DNA of 64,000 nucleotides, from positions 1-64,000 of the forward strand of contig JADKGB010000038.1 in assembly GCA_016717225.1 (NCBI GenBank), read 5' to 3'. Every line of letters begins with the position of its first letter. Positions within the stretch are counted from its first letter, which is position 1. A model generated the notes under the pieces. The model had not been told where the DNA came from. It saw only the letters and a program-made list of their open reading frames with translations, and did not search any database. The translations under genes and the position numbers were made by a program. This DNA is from Flavobacteriales bacterium. GTDB taxonomy: Bacteria > Bacteroidota > Bacteroidia > Flavobacteriales_F > PHOS-HE28. Below are positions 47,099-56,248 of the stretch, one piece after another.

Positions 47099-47102
47099 AG
47101 GT

Positions 47103-47423
47103 TCACATGAACCCCAACTCCAGCTGCGCCGCCTCGCTCATCATCGTCCTGTCCCACGCCGGCTCGAAGGTGATCTCCACCTTGGCGCCGTTCACGCCTT
47201 GCACACCGGCCACTTTCTGTTCCACTTCACCGGGCAGTGTTCCCGCCACCGGGCACGCCGGACTGGTCAAGGTCATCTTGATGTACACGCTGGCATCGTC
47301 GCGGATCACCACGTCGTAGATCAGCCCCAGCTCGTAGATGTCCACGGGGATCTCCGGATCATAGATGGCCTTGAGCGCATTGATGATGCTCTCCTCCAGG
47401 GCCTTTTTTTCTTCGGTGGTCAT
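47103..47423 (-). CDS. sufT: SufT/PaaD-like DUF59 (MIP18) iron-sulfur maturation protein, probable separate start
   Basis: Inside the fused frame, an ATG at 47423 starts a 106-residue DUF59 protein: MTTEEKKALEESIINALK, YDPEIPVDIYELGLIYDVVI (the DPEIPVNIxxLGLIY signature), VYIKMTLTSPACPVAGTLPGEVEQ with the conserved Cys, and KVEITFEPAWDRTMMSEAAQLELGF (the MSE-A motif). SufT proteins help load Fe-S clusters onto targets. Most Bacteroidota encode it as its own gene next to sufE, so this internal start is likely the natural one. Confidence 0.75.
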   Translation of the reverse strand: MTTEEKKALEESIINALKAIYDPEIPVDIYELGLIYDVVIRDDASVYIKMTLTSPACPVAGTLPGEVEQKVAGVQGVNGAKVEITFEPAWDRTMMSEAAQLELGFM

Positions 47424-47957
47424 GAGGATGTGCCGGAGGTGCGGCGGGGTTGTCCTATGTCCGAAGTCCCATGAGGTCCGGGCAGGACATAGACATAGGA
47501 CAGCCGCAAATCCGGTGAAGACCAAGCTGGCTTCGTTCGGTTTAGCGGAGAAGGCCACCGCGTAGCGTTTCATCTGGTCCAGCATCGCCACCAGCCCGTT
47601 GCTGCGGTTCGGGCTCAGGTGCTCGCGCAGGCCGATGGCATCGATGAAGGTGAGCGGTGTGTTCAGGATCTCCTGCGGCGTGCGGTCGTTCAGCACGCGC
47701 ACGAGCAAGGCGATGAGGCCCTTGGTGATCATCGCGTCGCTGTCGGCGGTGAAATGCACGAGGCCGTTCTTCTGTTCGGCGTTGAGCCACACACGCGATT
47801 GGCACCCGCGCACGATGTTCTCCTCGGTCTTCTTCTCCGGCGCGATCATCGGCAGGTCCTTGCCCAGCTCGATCAGGTGCTCGTAGCGGTCCTGCCAATC
47901 GCTGAACATGGCGAACTCGTCCACCACTTCTTGTTGGACTTTAGAGATGGTGTTCAT
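47103..47957 (-). CDS. sufE: SufE-SufT in-frame joined reading frame (sulfur acceptor SufE plus DUF59/SufT)
   Basis: One open frame of 284 residues holding two proteins that are normally separate. Residues 1-140 are SufE, which takes persulfide from SufS and passes it to SufB: RYEHLIELGKDLP, the active cysteine in VRGCQSRVWLN near residue 52, and DAIGLREHLSPNRSNGLVAML. Residues of about 145-178 (VFTGFAAVLCLCPARTSWDF) look like translated intergenic DNA and span an 11-bp inverted repeat. From Met at 47423 (MTTEEKKALEES) the DUF59/SufT domain begins. A CGCTAA in another frame, 50 bp before the repeat, could be the original SufE stop, so a single indel may have created this fusion. Confidence 0.8.
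   Translation of the reverse strand: MNTISKVQQEVVDEFAMFSDWQDRYEHLIELGKDLPMIAPEKKTEENIVRGCQSRVWLNAEQKNGLVHFTADSDAMITKGLIALLVRVLNDRTPQEILNTPLTFIDAIGLREHLSPNRSNGLVAMLDQMKRYAVAFSAKPNEASLVFTGFAAVLCLCPARTSWDFGHRTTPPHLRHILMTTEEKKALEESIINALKAIYDPEIPVDIYELGLIYDVVIRDDASVYIKMTLTSPACPVAGTLPGEVEQKVAGVQGVNGAKVEITFEPAWDRTMMSEAAQLELGFM
47451..47502. repeat. Inverted repeat TGTCCTATGTC/GACATAGGACA between SufE and SufT
   Basis: Perfect 11-bp arms at 47451-47461 and 47492-47502 with a smaller GTCC/GGAC stem in the 30-bp spacer. It lies exactly in the stretch of poor protein-likeness joining SufE and SufT, which supports an intergenic origin of that stretch. Confidence 0.7.
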
Positions 47958-47964
47958 AGGAGCA

Positions 47965-48415
47965 TCATTTCAGCGTATCGATACGCGTCAGCGTGCCGTC
48001 CTCGTCGTAGTTCATCCACACCCCCAACTTCTTTCCATTGATCAGTCGGCCCTCCGTTCTTCGCTGGCCGTTCGGATAGTAATAGAACGCATCGCCGGTT
48101 GAAGCGCTATCGAGGTTGACCAAACCCATGGGCTTTCCATTGGGATAGTATTCTACTACGTGTTGCTGCACAGCCCCTGTTTTCAATTGCATACCGCCGA
48201 CCAGTCCGGTGCTATCAACGAAGAAAGTTCGATCCGGGTTGAATCACTCGTGTGCAGTTTCCATTGGGGTAATTCCAACGGATCGTCTTGTCCGGGTCCC
48301 TGGTCTTGACCGTGAAATCTGCGGTTTCAAGCGGGCGAACGGGTTTCGTGCAGGCCGCTGCCGCGATCAGAAATGCAAACAGAGCCCTAGCGATTTGGAC
48401 CATTGTCATGTTCAT
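47965..48415 (-). CDS. Small lipoprotein with MORN-like repeats, one apparent frameshift
   Basis: Two minus-strand frames belong together. The first starts at ATG 48415 (MNMTMVQIARALFAFLIAAA, then a lipobox Cys in AAACTK) and ends in frame one at about 48215. The second carries QLKTGAVQQHVVEYYPNGKP and GDAFYYYPNGQRRTEGRL up to the stop at 47965. Removing one C from the CCC run near 48237 joins them as CTRVIQPDRTFFVDSTGLVGG. The whole is about 149 residues with three PNGK/PNGQ-type MORN_2 repeats. The start overlaps the sufS stop by 4 nt, so it is in the suf operon. Its role in Fe-S assembly, if any, is unknown. Confidence 0.72.
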
Positions 48416-49668
48416 CGCAACATCTTCACTCCTTTCTTCACTCCAGCCACCATCGCATCCACCTCCGCGATCGTATTGAAGCACGCGAAGCTGGCCCGCG
48501 TCGTTCCGCTCACGCCGAAGCGCTCCATCAGCGGCTGGGTGCAGTGGTGGCCCGTGCGCACGGCGATGCCCTGCTGGTCGAGCAGGGTGCCGAGGTCGTA
48601 GTGGTGCACGCCGTCGATCACGAAGCTGATCACGCCCACCTTCTCCTTCGCCGTGCCGATGATGCGCAGGCCATCGATGGAGAGCAGCTCCTTGGTGGCG
48701 TGCTCCAGCAGCATGTGCTCGTGCGCGGCCATGGCGGCCTTGTCGTAGTCCTCCATCCAGCGGAAGGCCTCGCCCAGCCCGATGATGCCGGCGATGTGCG
48801 GCGTGCCGGCCTCGAACTTGAAGGGCAGCTTGGCGTAGGTGGTCTTCTCGAAGGTGACCACATCGATCATCTCGCCGCCGCCCTGCCAGGGGGGCATGCG
48901 CTCCAGCAATTCCTCGCGGCCGTAGAGCACGCCGGTGCCCGTAGGACCGTAGGCCTTGTGCCCGCTGAAGGCGTAGAGGTCGCAGCCGAGGTCCTGCACA
49001 TCCACATCGAGGTGCGCGATCGCCTGCGCGCCATCCACCACGGTGATGATGCCGCGCTTCTTCGCCTTGGCGATCAGCTCCTTGACCGGGTTGATCGTGC
49101 CCAGCGTGTTGCTCACGTGGCTGATCGCGAGGATGCGGGTCTTCTCCCCGAAGATGTCACTGACCCGGAATCGCGCCAAGTCCCACTCACCGCTGTCCGT
49201 GATCGGGATCACCTTCAGCTTCGCCCCATGCCGCTCGCAGGCCAGCTGCCAGGGGACGATGTTCGCGTGGTGCTCCATGCCGGAGATCAGCACCTCATCA
49301 CCCTTCTTCAGCAGCAGTTGCCCGAGGCTGCTCGCCGCCAGGTTCATGCTCGCCGTGGTGCCACTGGTGAAGATCACCTCGTGCGCATGCTTCGCGTTGA
49401 TGTGCTTGCGGATGGTCTCGCGTGCGGCCTCCTGCGCTTCGGTGGCCTTGGTGCTCAGCGTGTGCACGCCGCGATGCACGTTGGCGTTGATCGTCGCGTA
49501 GTAGGCGCTCTCGGCCTTGATCACGCGGCGCGGCTTCTGGCTGGTCGCGGCGTTGTCGAAGTACACCAGCGGCTTGCCGTGCACCAGCTCCTTCAGGATC
49601 GGGAACTGCGCACGGATCTCCTCGACGTCATAGCCCTTCTTCGCGACCGTGTCAGCCTTGGTGCTCAT
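48412..49668 (-). CDS. sufS: Cysteine desulfurase SufS
   Basis: A 418-residue PLP enzyme that extracts sulfur from cysteine as an enzyme-bound persulfide. The start ATG at 49668 (MSTKADTVAKKGYDVEEIRA) overlaps the SufD stop by ATGA. Features: YFDNAATSQKP, ASMNLAASSLGQ, EHHANIVPWQ, the PLP lysine in FSGHKAYGPTGTGVLYG, and the active cysteine region RTGHHCTQPLMERF. The C-terminus resembles type II (SufS/CsdA) rather than IscS. It transfers sulfur to SufE. Confidence 0.95.
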   Translation of the reverse strand: MSTKADTVAKKGYDVEEIRAQFPILKELVHGKPLVYFDNAATSQKPRRVIKAESAYYATINANVHRGVHTLSTKATEAQEAARETIRKHINAKHAHEVIFTSGTTASMNLAASSLGQLLLKKGDEVLISGMEHHANIVPWQLACERHGAKLKVIPITDSGEWDLARFRVSDIFGEKTRILAISHVSNTLGTINPVKELIAKAKKRGIITVVDGAQAIAHLDVDVQDLGCDLYAFSGHKAYGPTGTGVLYGREELLERMPPWQGGGEMIDVVTFEKTTYAKLPFKFEAGTPHIAGIIGLGEAFRWMEDYDKAAMAAHEHMLLEHATKELLSIDGLRIIGTAKEKVGVISFVIDGVHHYDLGTLLDQQGIAVRTGHHCTQPLMERFGVSGTTRASFACFNTIAEVDAMVAGVKKGVKMLR

Positions 49669-50927
49669 AGCGCTTCGAGCTTCGCATCGATGAGCGATGC
49701 GAGGTGCTTCCGCCAATCCTCGTTCGTGATCCGCTCCAGCACATCCGTCATGAACGCGTGTGAGAGCATCTTCCGCGCCTCGGCCTCGCTCACCCCGCGC
49801 GAACGCAGGTAGAACAGGCCTTTCTCGTCCAAGCGGCCGATGGTGCAACCGTGGCTGCACTTCACGTCGTCGGCGTAGATCTCCAGTTCGGGCTTGGTGA
49901 AGATGCGCGCATCATCGCCTTGCAGGATGTTCGCGTTGCTCTGGTAGGCGCGGGTGCGCTGCGCGTCCTGCTTCACGTACACCTTGCCGTTGAACACGCC
50001 CGTGCCTTTCTCCGCGATGATGCCCTTGTAGAGCTCGTCGCTGGTGCAGTCCGGAACATCGTGGCCGATGTAGGTGTGGTTGTCGCAGTGCGTGGTGCCG
50101 TTCAGCACGTACACACCGTTCAGTTCGGCATGCGCTTCCGGACCGGCGAGGGCCACGTTCACTTCGTTGCGCACCAGCGAACCGTTCAAGGTCGTGGTGT
50201 CGATGCTGAAACGGCCTTTCGCGCCGATCGTCACGCCATCGAGACCGATGTGCAGGACCGTTGGCTTCGTTCTGCAGCAGGTGGATCGTGAGATTCGCGC
50301 CTTCACCGATGACGCTTTCGCGGATGCTGTTCACGAGGGAAGCAGATGCATCTGTTCCGATGTGTTCGATGATCACTTCCACCTTAGCGCCTTCATGCAG
50401 CATGAATAGATCGCGCGGTTGGATCAACAGCTGACCGCCCGTGGTGATGTGAAGGACATGGATCGGCTTGCTCGTCTTCGTGCCCTTGGTGGCGAGGATG
50501 ATCAGGCCATCGGTGGGAGCGGCAGTGTTCATCGCCGTGAACAGGCGATCGCCGATGGGCGCGCACTGTCCGTAGTGGGCCTTCACCGGGCCGTGTGCAA
50601 GGTGATGCTTCAGGCTGTGGATGACGATGCCCTTGTCGGCCTTCAGATCATCGCTGAGGTCCGCGCGGAAGTGCCCGTTGACGAAGACGACGCGGGTGGT
50701 ATCGAAGGGCAGGCGGGCTGGAAGTGTGACGGTCGCATCACCCTTGGGCGCGGCATACGGCTGGTTGAACAGCTTGGCCACGCGGGTGTATTTCCACGCT
50801 TCGGACCTGATCGTGGGAACGGGCAACGCGTTCACCTGCGCGAGCGCTTCGGTGGCGCCAGGCCATGAACTGCCTTCTAGCAGCGGAAGCAGAGTGGCCT
50901 TCGGATCGGTGGCGGTCATCGTGCTCA

Positions 50928-50928
<1 letters not shown>
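49665..50928 (-). CDS. sufD: Fe-S cluster assembly protein SufD, one apparent frameshift
   Basis: SufD forms the SufBC2D scaffold complex and helps iron entry. The first piece (from ATG 50928, MSTMTATDPKATLLPLLE, to near 50262) includes RSEAWKYTRVAKLFNQ; the second (from about 50262 to 49665) has the SufD core beta-helix: LHIGLDGVTIGAKGRFSI, TTHCDNHTYIGHDVPDCTS, VKCSHGCTIGRLDE and LRSRGVSEAEARKML. Removing one A in GCCAACG near 50262 joins them (QNEATVLHIGLDG). Flanking overlaps with sufC (TGATG) and sufS (ATGA) are intact, which points to a sequence error or a very recent mutation. Confidence 0.88.
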
Positions 50929-51674
<746 letters not shown>

Positions 51675-51697
51675 TGAGATTCTGAATGCGTTACGAT

Positions 51698-52110
51698 TCA
51701 CGGAGCGCTTCGCCAACACTTGGAGCCTTGTCGCCTGTTGCGCAGGTAGCGCATGAAGTTGCCGATGCTCCTTGCTCGCCTTGAGACCTGGCCCCCCAGG
51801 GCATCGAACTCTTGCTGTGATGACCCCGGTCAAGACAGCAGTAGAGTTGGGAACGGCTTCACCCATCGAGCCTTTTGAAATGGAGAGGAACTGATGAAGA
51901 ATTCGTTGTTGCTCGCTCGAAGCCTTCCGCGATGTTGTCCATGACCGAAACCGAGCCTGAGGACCGACCAGGTCCTCCGGAACACTCGAGCCTTTGGAAG
52001 ATCTTCTTGTTCACGACATGGACATCCTTCCAGGTATCCAGGGCCTGCTGCCTGATGGTCCATATCCTCAACGGTGGTTCAGGTCGCCACTGCGAATCAG
52101 GAATCAGCAT
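51698..52110 (-). pseudogene. Four-helix-bundle (23S rRNA intervening-sequence-type) protein gene, broken by several indels
   Basis: Between sufB and sufC, pieces of one four-helix-bundle protein can be read in all three minus-strand frames: IRQQALDTWKDVHVVNKKIF, VSVMDNIAEGFERA (the NIAEGF signature), HQFLSISKGSMGEA, RSQLYCCLDRGHH and QQEFDALGGQVSRRARSIGN. At least five single-base indels are needed to join them. The intact sufC and sufB on either side make uniform sequencing error an unsatisfying explanation, so decay is my preferred reading here. Confidence 0.7.
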
Positions 52111-52117
52111 ACAGCAA

Positions 52118-53566
52118 TCATCCCACACTTCCTTCAAGGCTTACCGCCAACAGCTTCTGCGCTTCCACCGCGAACTCCATCGGCAACTGGTTCAGCACTT
52201 CCTTGCAATACCCGTTCACGATCAGGCTCACGGCCTTCTCCGTCTCGATACCGCGCTGGTTGAGGTAGAAGATCTGGTCCTCGCCGATCTTGCTCGTGGT
52301 GGCCTCGTGCTCCACCATCGCGGTCGGGTTCTCGCTCTCGATGTAGGGGAAGGTGTGCGCGCCGCAGCGATCGCCGAGCAGCAGTGAATCGCACTGGCTG
52401 AAGTTGCGTGCGCCCTTCGCGCCCTTGCCGATCTTCACCAGGCCGCGGTAGCTGTTGTTGGAAAAGCCCGCGCTGATGCCCTTGCTCACGATGGTGCTCT
52501 TCGTGCCCTTGCCGATGTGGGTCATCTTGGTGCCCGTGTCGGCCTGCTGGCGATTGTTCGTCACCGCCACGCTGTAGAACTCGCCGGTGCTGTAGTCGCC
52601 TTTCAGCACGCAGCTCGGGTACTTCCACGTGATCGCGCTGCCGGTCTCCACCTGCGTCCAGCTGATCTTGCTGCGATCGCCGAGGCACATGCCGCGCTTG
52701 GTGACGAAGTTGTAGATGCCGCCCTTGCCGTCCTTGTCGCCGGGGTACCAGTTCTGGACGGTGCTGTACTTGATCTCCGCGTCCTTCAATGCCACAAGTT
52801 CCACCACGGCCGCGTGCAACTGGTGCTCATCGCGGATCGGTGCGGTGCAGCCTTCGAGGTAGCTCACGTAAGCGCCTTCATCGGCGATCAGCAGCGTGCG
52901 CTCGAACTGGCCGGTCATGGCCTCGTTGATGCGGAAGTAGGTGCTGAGTTCCATCGGGCAGCGCACGCCCGGCGGGATGTAGCAGAAGCTGCCATCGCTG
53001 AACACGGCGCTGTTGAGCGCGGCGAAGTAGTTGTCCGTGCGCGGCACCACGCTGCCGAGGTACTTCTTGATCAGCTCGGGATGCTCATGCACCGCATCGC
53101 TGAACGAGCAGAAGATGATGCCCTTCTCCTTCAGCGCCGCTTGGAACGTGGTCTTCACGCTCACGCTGTCGAACACGATGTCCACGGCGACACCGGCGAG
53201 GCGCTTCTGCTCCTCCATGCTGATGCCCAGCTTCTCGAAGGTCTTGATCAACTCGGGATCCGCTTCGTCGAGGCTGTTGAGCGTGGGCTTCTTCTTCGGC
53301 GCGCTGTAGTAGTAGCTGTTCTGGTAATCGATCTTGGGGTAGTGGACATGCGCCCAGTGCGGCTCCTCCATCTTCAGCCAGATGCGGTAGGCCTCAAGCC
53401 TCCACTCCAGCATCCATTCGGGTTCGTTCTTCTTCGCGCTGATGAAGCGCACGATGTCCTCGTTCAAGCCCTTCGCGGCCTTCTCGCTCTCGATGTCGGT
53501 CACGAAGCCGTAGGCGTACTCTTTCGAGGTGACCTCGCGGAGGATATCGTCGGTGTCCTGTGCCAT
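52118..53566 (-). CDS. sufB: Fe-S cluster scaffold protein SufB
   Basis: A 482-residue central scaffold of the SUF system, where new clusters form in complex with SufC and SufD. Intact, standard length for Bacteroidota. Landmarks: [16 protein letters not shown] near residue 50, PVDYQ-like [26 protein letters not shown]-type [52 protein letters not shown] and [18 protein letters not shown] with late cysteine/acid residues. First suf gene; a long inverted repeat lies upstream between it and iscA. Confidence 0.95.
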   Translation of the reverse strand: MAQDTDDILREVTSKEYAYGFVTDIESEKAAKGLNEDIVRFISAKKNEPEWMLEWRLEAYRIWLKMEEPHWAHVHYPKIDYQNSYYYSAPKKKPTLNSLDEADPELIKTFEKLGISMEEQKRLAGVAVDIVFDSVSVKTTFQAALKEKGIIFCSFSDAVHEHPELIKKYLGSVVPRTDNYFAALNSAVFSDGSFCYIPPGVRCPMELSTYFRINEAMTGQFERTLLIADEGAYVSYLEGCTAPIRDEHQLHAAVVELVALKDAEIKYSTVQNWYPGDKDGKGGIYNFVTKRGMCLGDRSKISWTQVETGSAITWKYPSCVLKGDYSTGEFYSVAVTNNRQQADTGTKMTHIGKGTKSTIVSKGISAGFSNNSYRGLVKIGKGAKGARNFSQCDSLLLGDRCGAHTFPYIESENPTAMVEHEATTSKIGEDQIFYLNQRGIETEKAVSLIVNGYCKEVLNQLPMEFAVEAQKLLAVSLEGSVG

Positions 53567-53575
53567 TTGAATGTC

Positions 53576-53679
53576 TCACGCAGAGACGCTGAGGCGCGGA
53601 GAATGCGACTTCTGGCGTTTCGTGTTATGTGATGCTCGGTTGATCATGGATCTCCCTGCGTCTCAGCGTCTCTGCGTGA
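53576..53679. repeat. Inverted repeat TCACGCAGAGACGCTGAG... between sufB and iscA
   Basis: Arms at 53576-53597 and 53658-53679 are 22 bp and differ at one base; the spacer is 60 bp. Sequences of the type CTCTGCGTCTCTGCGTGA are a known widespread intergenic repeat of bacteria, often placed in pairs head to head. Here the pair sits between a scaffold gene and an A-type carrier gene, in the same operon direction. Confidence 0.8.
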
Positions 53680-53682
53680 ACC

Positions 53683-54009
53683 TTAGATGGAAAAGCTCTC
53701 ACCGCACCCGCAGGTCCGGCTCGCATTTGGGTTAACGAATTGGAAGCCCTTGCCGTTCAGGCCGCCGCTGAATTCGAGCGTTGTACCCAAGAGGTAGAGC
53801 AGGCTCTTCTTATCCACCACCACTTTCACTCCATTGTCCTCGAAGACCTTGTCGCCGTCCTTCATCTGGTCATCGAAGTCCAGGTCGTACATCAGGCCTG
53901 AACATCCGCCACCCTTAACACCTACGCGCACGAAATGGTTGGCTCCGCGGCCTTCTTGCCCCAGAAGTTTCGTGACTTCCGTTTTGGCGTTCTCACTGAC
54001 TTTGATCAT
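53683..54009 (-). CDS. iscA: A-type iron-sulfur carrier protein (IscA/SufA/ErpA)
   Basis: A 108-residue carrier that delivers Fe-S clusters to target proteins. The three ligand cysteines are in place: VKGGGCSGLMY (near residue 36) and ASRTCGCGESF (near 100 and 102). It lies upstream of sufB in the same direction, so it opens the suf cluster, although the inverted repeat between them may limit readthrough. A palindrome (54024-54040) and a -7 box (54054-54061) precede it. Confidence 0.94.
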   Translation of the reverse strand: MIKVSENAKTEVTKLLGQEGRGANHFVRVGVKGGGCSGLMYDLDFDDQMKDGDKVFEDNGVKVVVDKKSLLYLLGTTLEFSGGLNGKGFQFVNPNASRTCGCGESFSI

Positions 54010-54023
54010 GCTAATTGGCCGTA

Positions 54024-54040
54024 TTTAGAATCGGTCTAAA
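54024..54040. promoter_or_regulatory. Palindromic operator TTTAGA-N5-TCTAAA upstream of iscA
   Basis: TTTAGAATCGGTCTAAA, 17 bp, perfect six-base arms. Read in the direction of iscA it falls just downstream of the -7 box, where a bound protein would block transcription. The same pattern with a different centre occurs at 63700-63716. An Rrf2/IscR-type regulator is a natural guess for an Fe-S gene, but no such gene is in the window. Confidence 0.6.
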
Positions 54041-54053
54041 CAGTTGCGGAGGC

Positions 54054-54061
54054 CAAAGGTA
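54054..54061 (-). promoter_or_regulatory. Putative -7 box TACCTTTG of iscA
   Basis: On the minus strand TACCTTTG fits TAnnTTTG exactly and ends about 44 nt before the iscA start. I found no clear -33 TTTG at the usual distance, so support comes from the exact -7 match and the adjacent palindrome. Confidence 0.5.
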
Positions 54062-54127
54062 GCGTGAGAAAGCTTGTGTGCATAGGGTGATCAACGAAGT
54101 CGGGGTCTGGTTCACGCAATCGGACGG

Positions 54128-54135
54128 TAGTTTCG
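54128..54135 (+). promoter_or_regulatory. Putative -7 box TAGTTTCG of thiL
   Basis: TAGTTTCG (TAnnTTCG) ends 6 nt before the thiL ATG at 54142, the same spacing as for udk, predicting a nearly leaderless transcript. Confidence 0.4.
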
Positions 54136-54141
54136 CGCCCC

Positions 54142-55185
54142 ATGTCGGACACAGTCTCCCGCACCGAACTTTCCGCCCTCGGCGAATTCGGCCTCATCGA
54201 ACGCATCGCCTCGCGGATCCAGATCACGCAGAAGTCCTCAGTGAAAGGGATCGGCGATGATGCGGCCGTGATCGACCCTCAGGGTCTTCATCAAGTGATC
54301 ACTACGGATATGCTGGTCGAGGGTGTTCACTTTGACCTCAGCTATGTGCCGCTGAAACACCTCGGCTATAAGGCGATCGTGGTAAACCTGAGCGATGTGT
54401 ACGCCATGAACGCAACGCCGAAACAGGTCACCGTTGCATTGGCAATGAGCAATCGGTTCCCAGTGGAAGCGGTTGACGAGCTGTACGAAGGCATGCTGTT
54501 CGCGTGCAAGGAATACGGTGTCGACATCGTCGGTGGCGATACGTGTTCTTCCACGAGCGGGCTCATCATTTCCATCACCGCCATAGGCGCTGTGGAAAAA
54601 GAGAATATCACGTACCGCAGTGGCGCGAAAGAGAATGACCTATTGGTGGTGAGCGGCGATCTGGGCGGCGCCTACATGGGATTACAGATCCTGGAGCGCG
54701 AGAAAGCTGTTTTCAAAAGCGCACCCAGCGCCCAGCCTGATCTGGGCGGCCATGACTACATTTTGGAGCGGCAATTGAAACCCGAAGCACGCAAGGATGT
54801 GATCGCGATGTTGGCCGAATTGGAACTGCTGCCATCGGCCATGATCGACATCAGCGATGGTTTGGCAAGCGAAGCCATGCACCTTGCCCACAAGAGCAGT
54901 TTGGGTATCAGGATCTACGAGGAGAAGATCCCTATGGACCCTACCACTATCAATACTGCACGCGATTTCAACCTTGACCCAACAACGTGTGCATTGAACG
55001 GTGGCGAAGACTACGAGCTGCTTTTCACGATCGCACAAAGCGACTACGACAAAGTGAAAGGATCACCCCACTTCACCGTGATCGGCCACATGACCGATAA
55101 GGCTAGTGGTTATCAACTGGTTGACAAACAGGGCGGCCAGCACGAACTGAAGGCGCAAGGGTGGGACGCTTTCCTGAAGAAGTGA
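54142..55185 (+). CDS. thiL: Thiamine-monophosphate kinase
   Basis: A 347-residue enzyme phosphorylating thiamine phosphate to the diphosphate. It has the AIRS/ThiL fold: GEFGLIERIASRI at the N-terminus, KGIGDDAAVIDP (metal-binding aspartates), TTDMLVEGVHFDLSYVPL, VVNLSDVYAMNATPKQ, VGGDTCSSTSGL, MIDISDGLASEAMHLA and NGGEDYELLFTI near the C-terminus. Slightly long for the family but with all conserved parts. Divergent from iscA. No TPP riboswitch seen. Confidence 0.94.
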   Translation: MSDTVSRTELSALGEFGLIERIASRIQITQKSSVKGIGDDAAVIDPQGLHQVITTDMLVEGVHFDLSYVPLKHLGYKAIVVNLSDVYAMNATPKQVTVALAMSNRFPVEAVDELYEGMLFACKEYGVDIVGGDTCSSTSGLIISITAIGAVEKENITYRSGAKENDLLVVSGDLGGAYMGLQILEREKAVFKSAPSAQPDLGGHDYILERQLKPEARKDVIAMLAELELLPSAMIDISDGLASEAMHLAHKSSLGIRIYEEKIPMDPTTINTARDFNLDPTTCALNGGEDYELLFTIAQSDYDKVKGSPHFTVIGHMTDKASGYQLVDKQGGQHELKAQGWDAFLKK

Positions 55186-55218
55186 ACTCCTCGAAGGTGA
55201 TCGTGGAGTTCGACCAGG

Positions 55219-56145
55219 CTAATGCCCCTTTTTGCCCTTAGCGCGCGGCGGTCGCGTTGTTTTGGGGCTGCCTTTTGGGGTAGGCGTGGGAGCCACTTTC
55301 CGGGGCGAGGTGCGGTTCGGTCGCACCGTTTTCGGGCCTTGTTTCGGAGTACGGTCAGGCTTTATCGTCCGTGCCGGCCGAGCAGCAGCGTGGCGAACGT
55401 GGGCCTCCTTGTACCTGTTGCGTACATATTGACTGTGCATTCTTCGCGGACCGTATATCCTATGCGCATGCACCACACGGCAGCTGTTCCATGGTCGGTA
55501 CCACGCATGATAGCGATGGCCCCAGCCGTGCCAAGCACGCCATGGATGCGGATGCCACGGCCTCCACCAGCCGGGGTAGTAGCCCCAGTACCAAGGGGAG
55601 TCCCATGGATAGTAACGAGCGCTGAAACACCAGCGCGGGCAGCTCCAGCCCCACACGTTCACGACAACTTGAACACCAATGATTTCCGGGGCGAAAGGCC
55701 CCTTGCCCTCCTTGATCGCTTCTGTTTCAGTGAACGGTTCAATAATGGTTTCGGCAGGGTACAGGTCTTCGTCGCCGCGGATCTGAAGGATCGCGCTTTC
55801 CTCGCCGGTTTTCTCCAGTTCGATCACGGCCACGTCTTGGGTTTCCTCCTTGCTCACAGGGACGCGCAACATGATCACTACCGCATCGCCTTCTTTTTGG
55901 CTGGTAACTCTCACATAGTCGATCTCGCCATTGCCGTCCAGGTCGAGGTTGTTCACCTGGTTGCTCTCGGTATTGAGCGCGGTTTCGAATTGTTCCAGAT
56001 CGTTCGCGTTCTTGAAGAGCTCGAGTGCTCCTTGCAGGCTGAAGTGGTCGCCGGGCAGGCCAGTGCTGTCAGCCACTTCAGGTGTTTGGGCATTCGCACT
56101 AGGGAATGCCAGGAACGCTGCGAAAGGAATGACCAGGAGTTTCAT
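55219..56145 (-). CDS. Secreted Trp/His/Pro-rich protein with EF-hand-like loop
   Basis: A 308-residue protein with signal peptide (MKLLVIPFAAFLAFPSANAQ). Residues of about 60-150 hold an EF-hand-like NLDLDGNGEIDYVRV and a beta region (VAVIELEKTGEESAILQIRG). Residues of about 165-245 are strikingly rich in aromatic and basic residues (YYPWDSPWYWGYYPGWWRPW, HPHPWRAWHGW). The tail is Lys/Arg/Pro/Thr-rich and disordered. Similar proteins are common in Bacteroidota envelopes; function unknown. Convergent with thiL. Confidence 0.82.
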   Translation of the reverse strand: MKLLVIPFAAFLAFPSANAQTPEVADSTGLPGDHFSLQGALELFKNANDLEQFETALNTESNQVNNLDLDGNGEIDYVRVTSQKEGDAVVIMLRVPVSKEETQDVAVIELEKTGEESAILQIRGDEDLYPAETIIEPFTETEAIKEGKGPFAPEIIGVQVVVNVWGWSCPRWCFSARYYPWDSPWYWGYYPGWWRPWHPHPWRAWHGWGHRYHAWYRPWNSCRVVHAHRIYGPRRMHSQYVRNRYKEAHVRHAAARPARTIKPDRTPKQGPKTVRPNRTSPRKVAPTPTPKGSPKTTRPPRAKGKKGH

Positions 56146-56248
56146 AGTGAAGTAGAATATGTTCTTCTGACAACGAAGATGATGCCGGGTTTGATCCAGA
56201 AGTACTTCTTACTGGGAAAGTGCGTTCCAGAACCGATCCATTCGAACC

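Noticed and set aside
54010..54141. TPP riboswitch before thiL
   Set aside because: No THI-box core (CUGAGA...) in the interval, and the -7 box lies 6 nt from the ATG, leaving no room for a leader.
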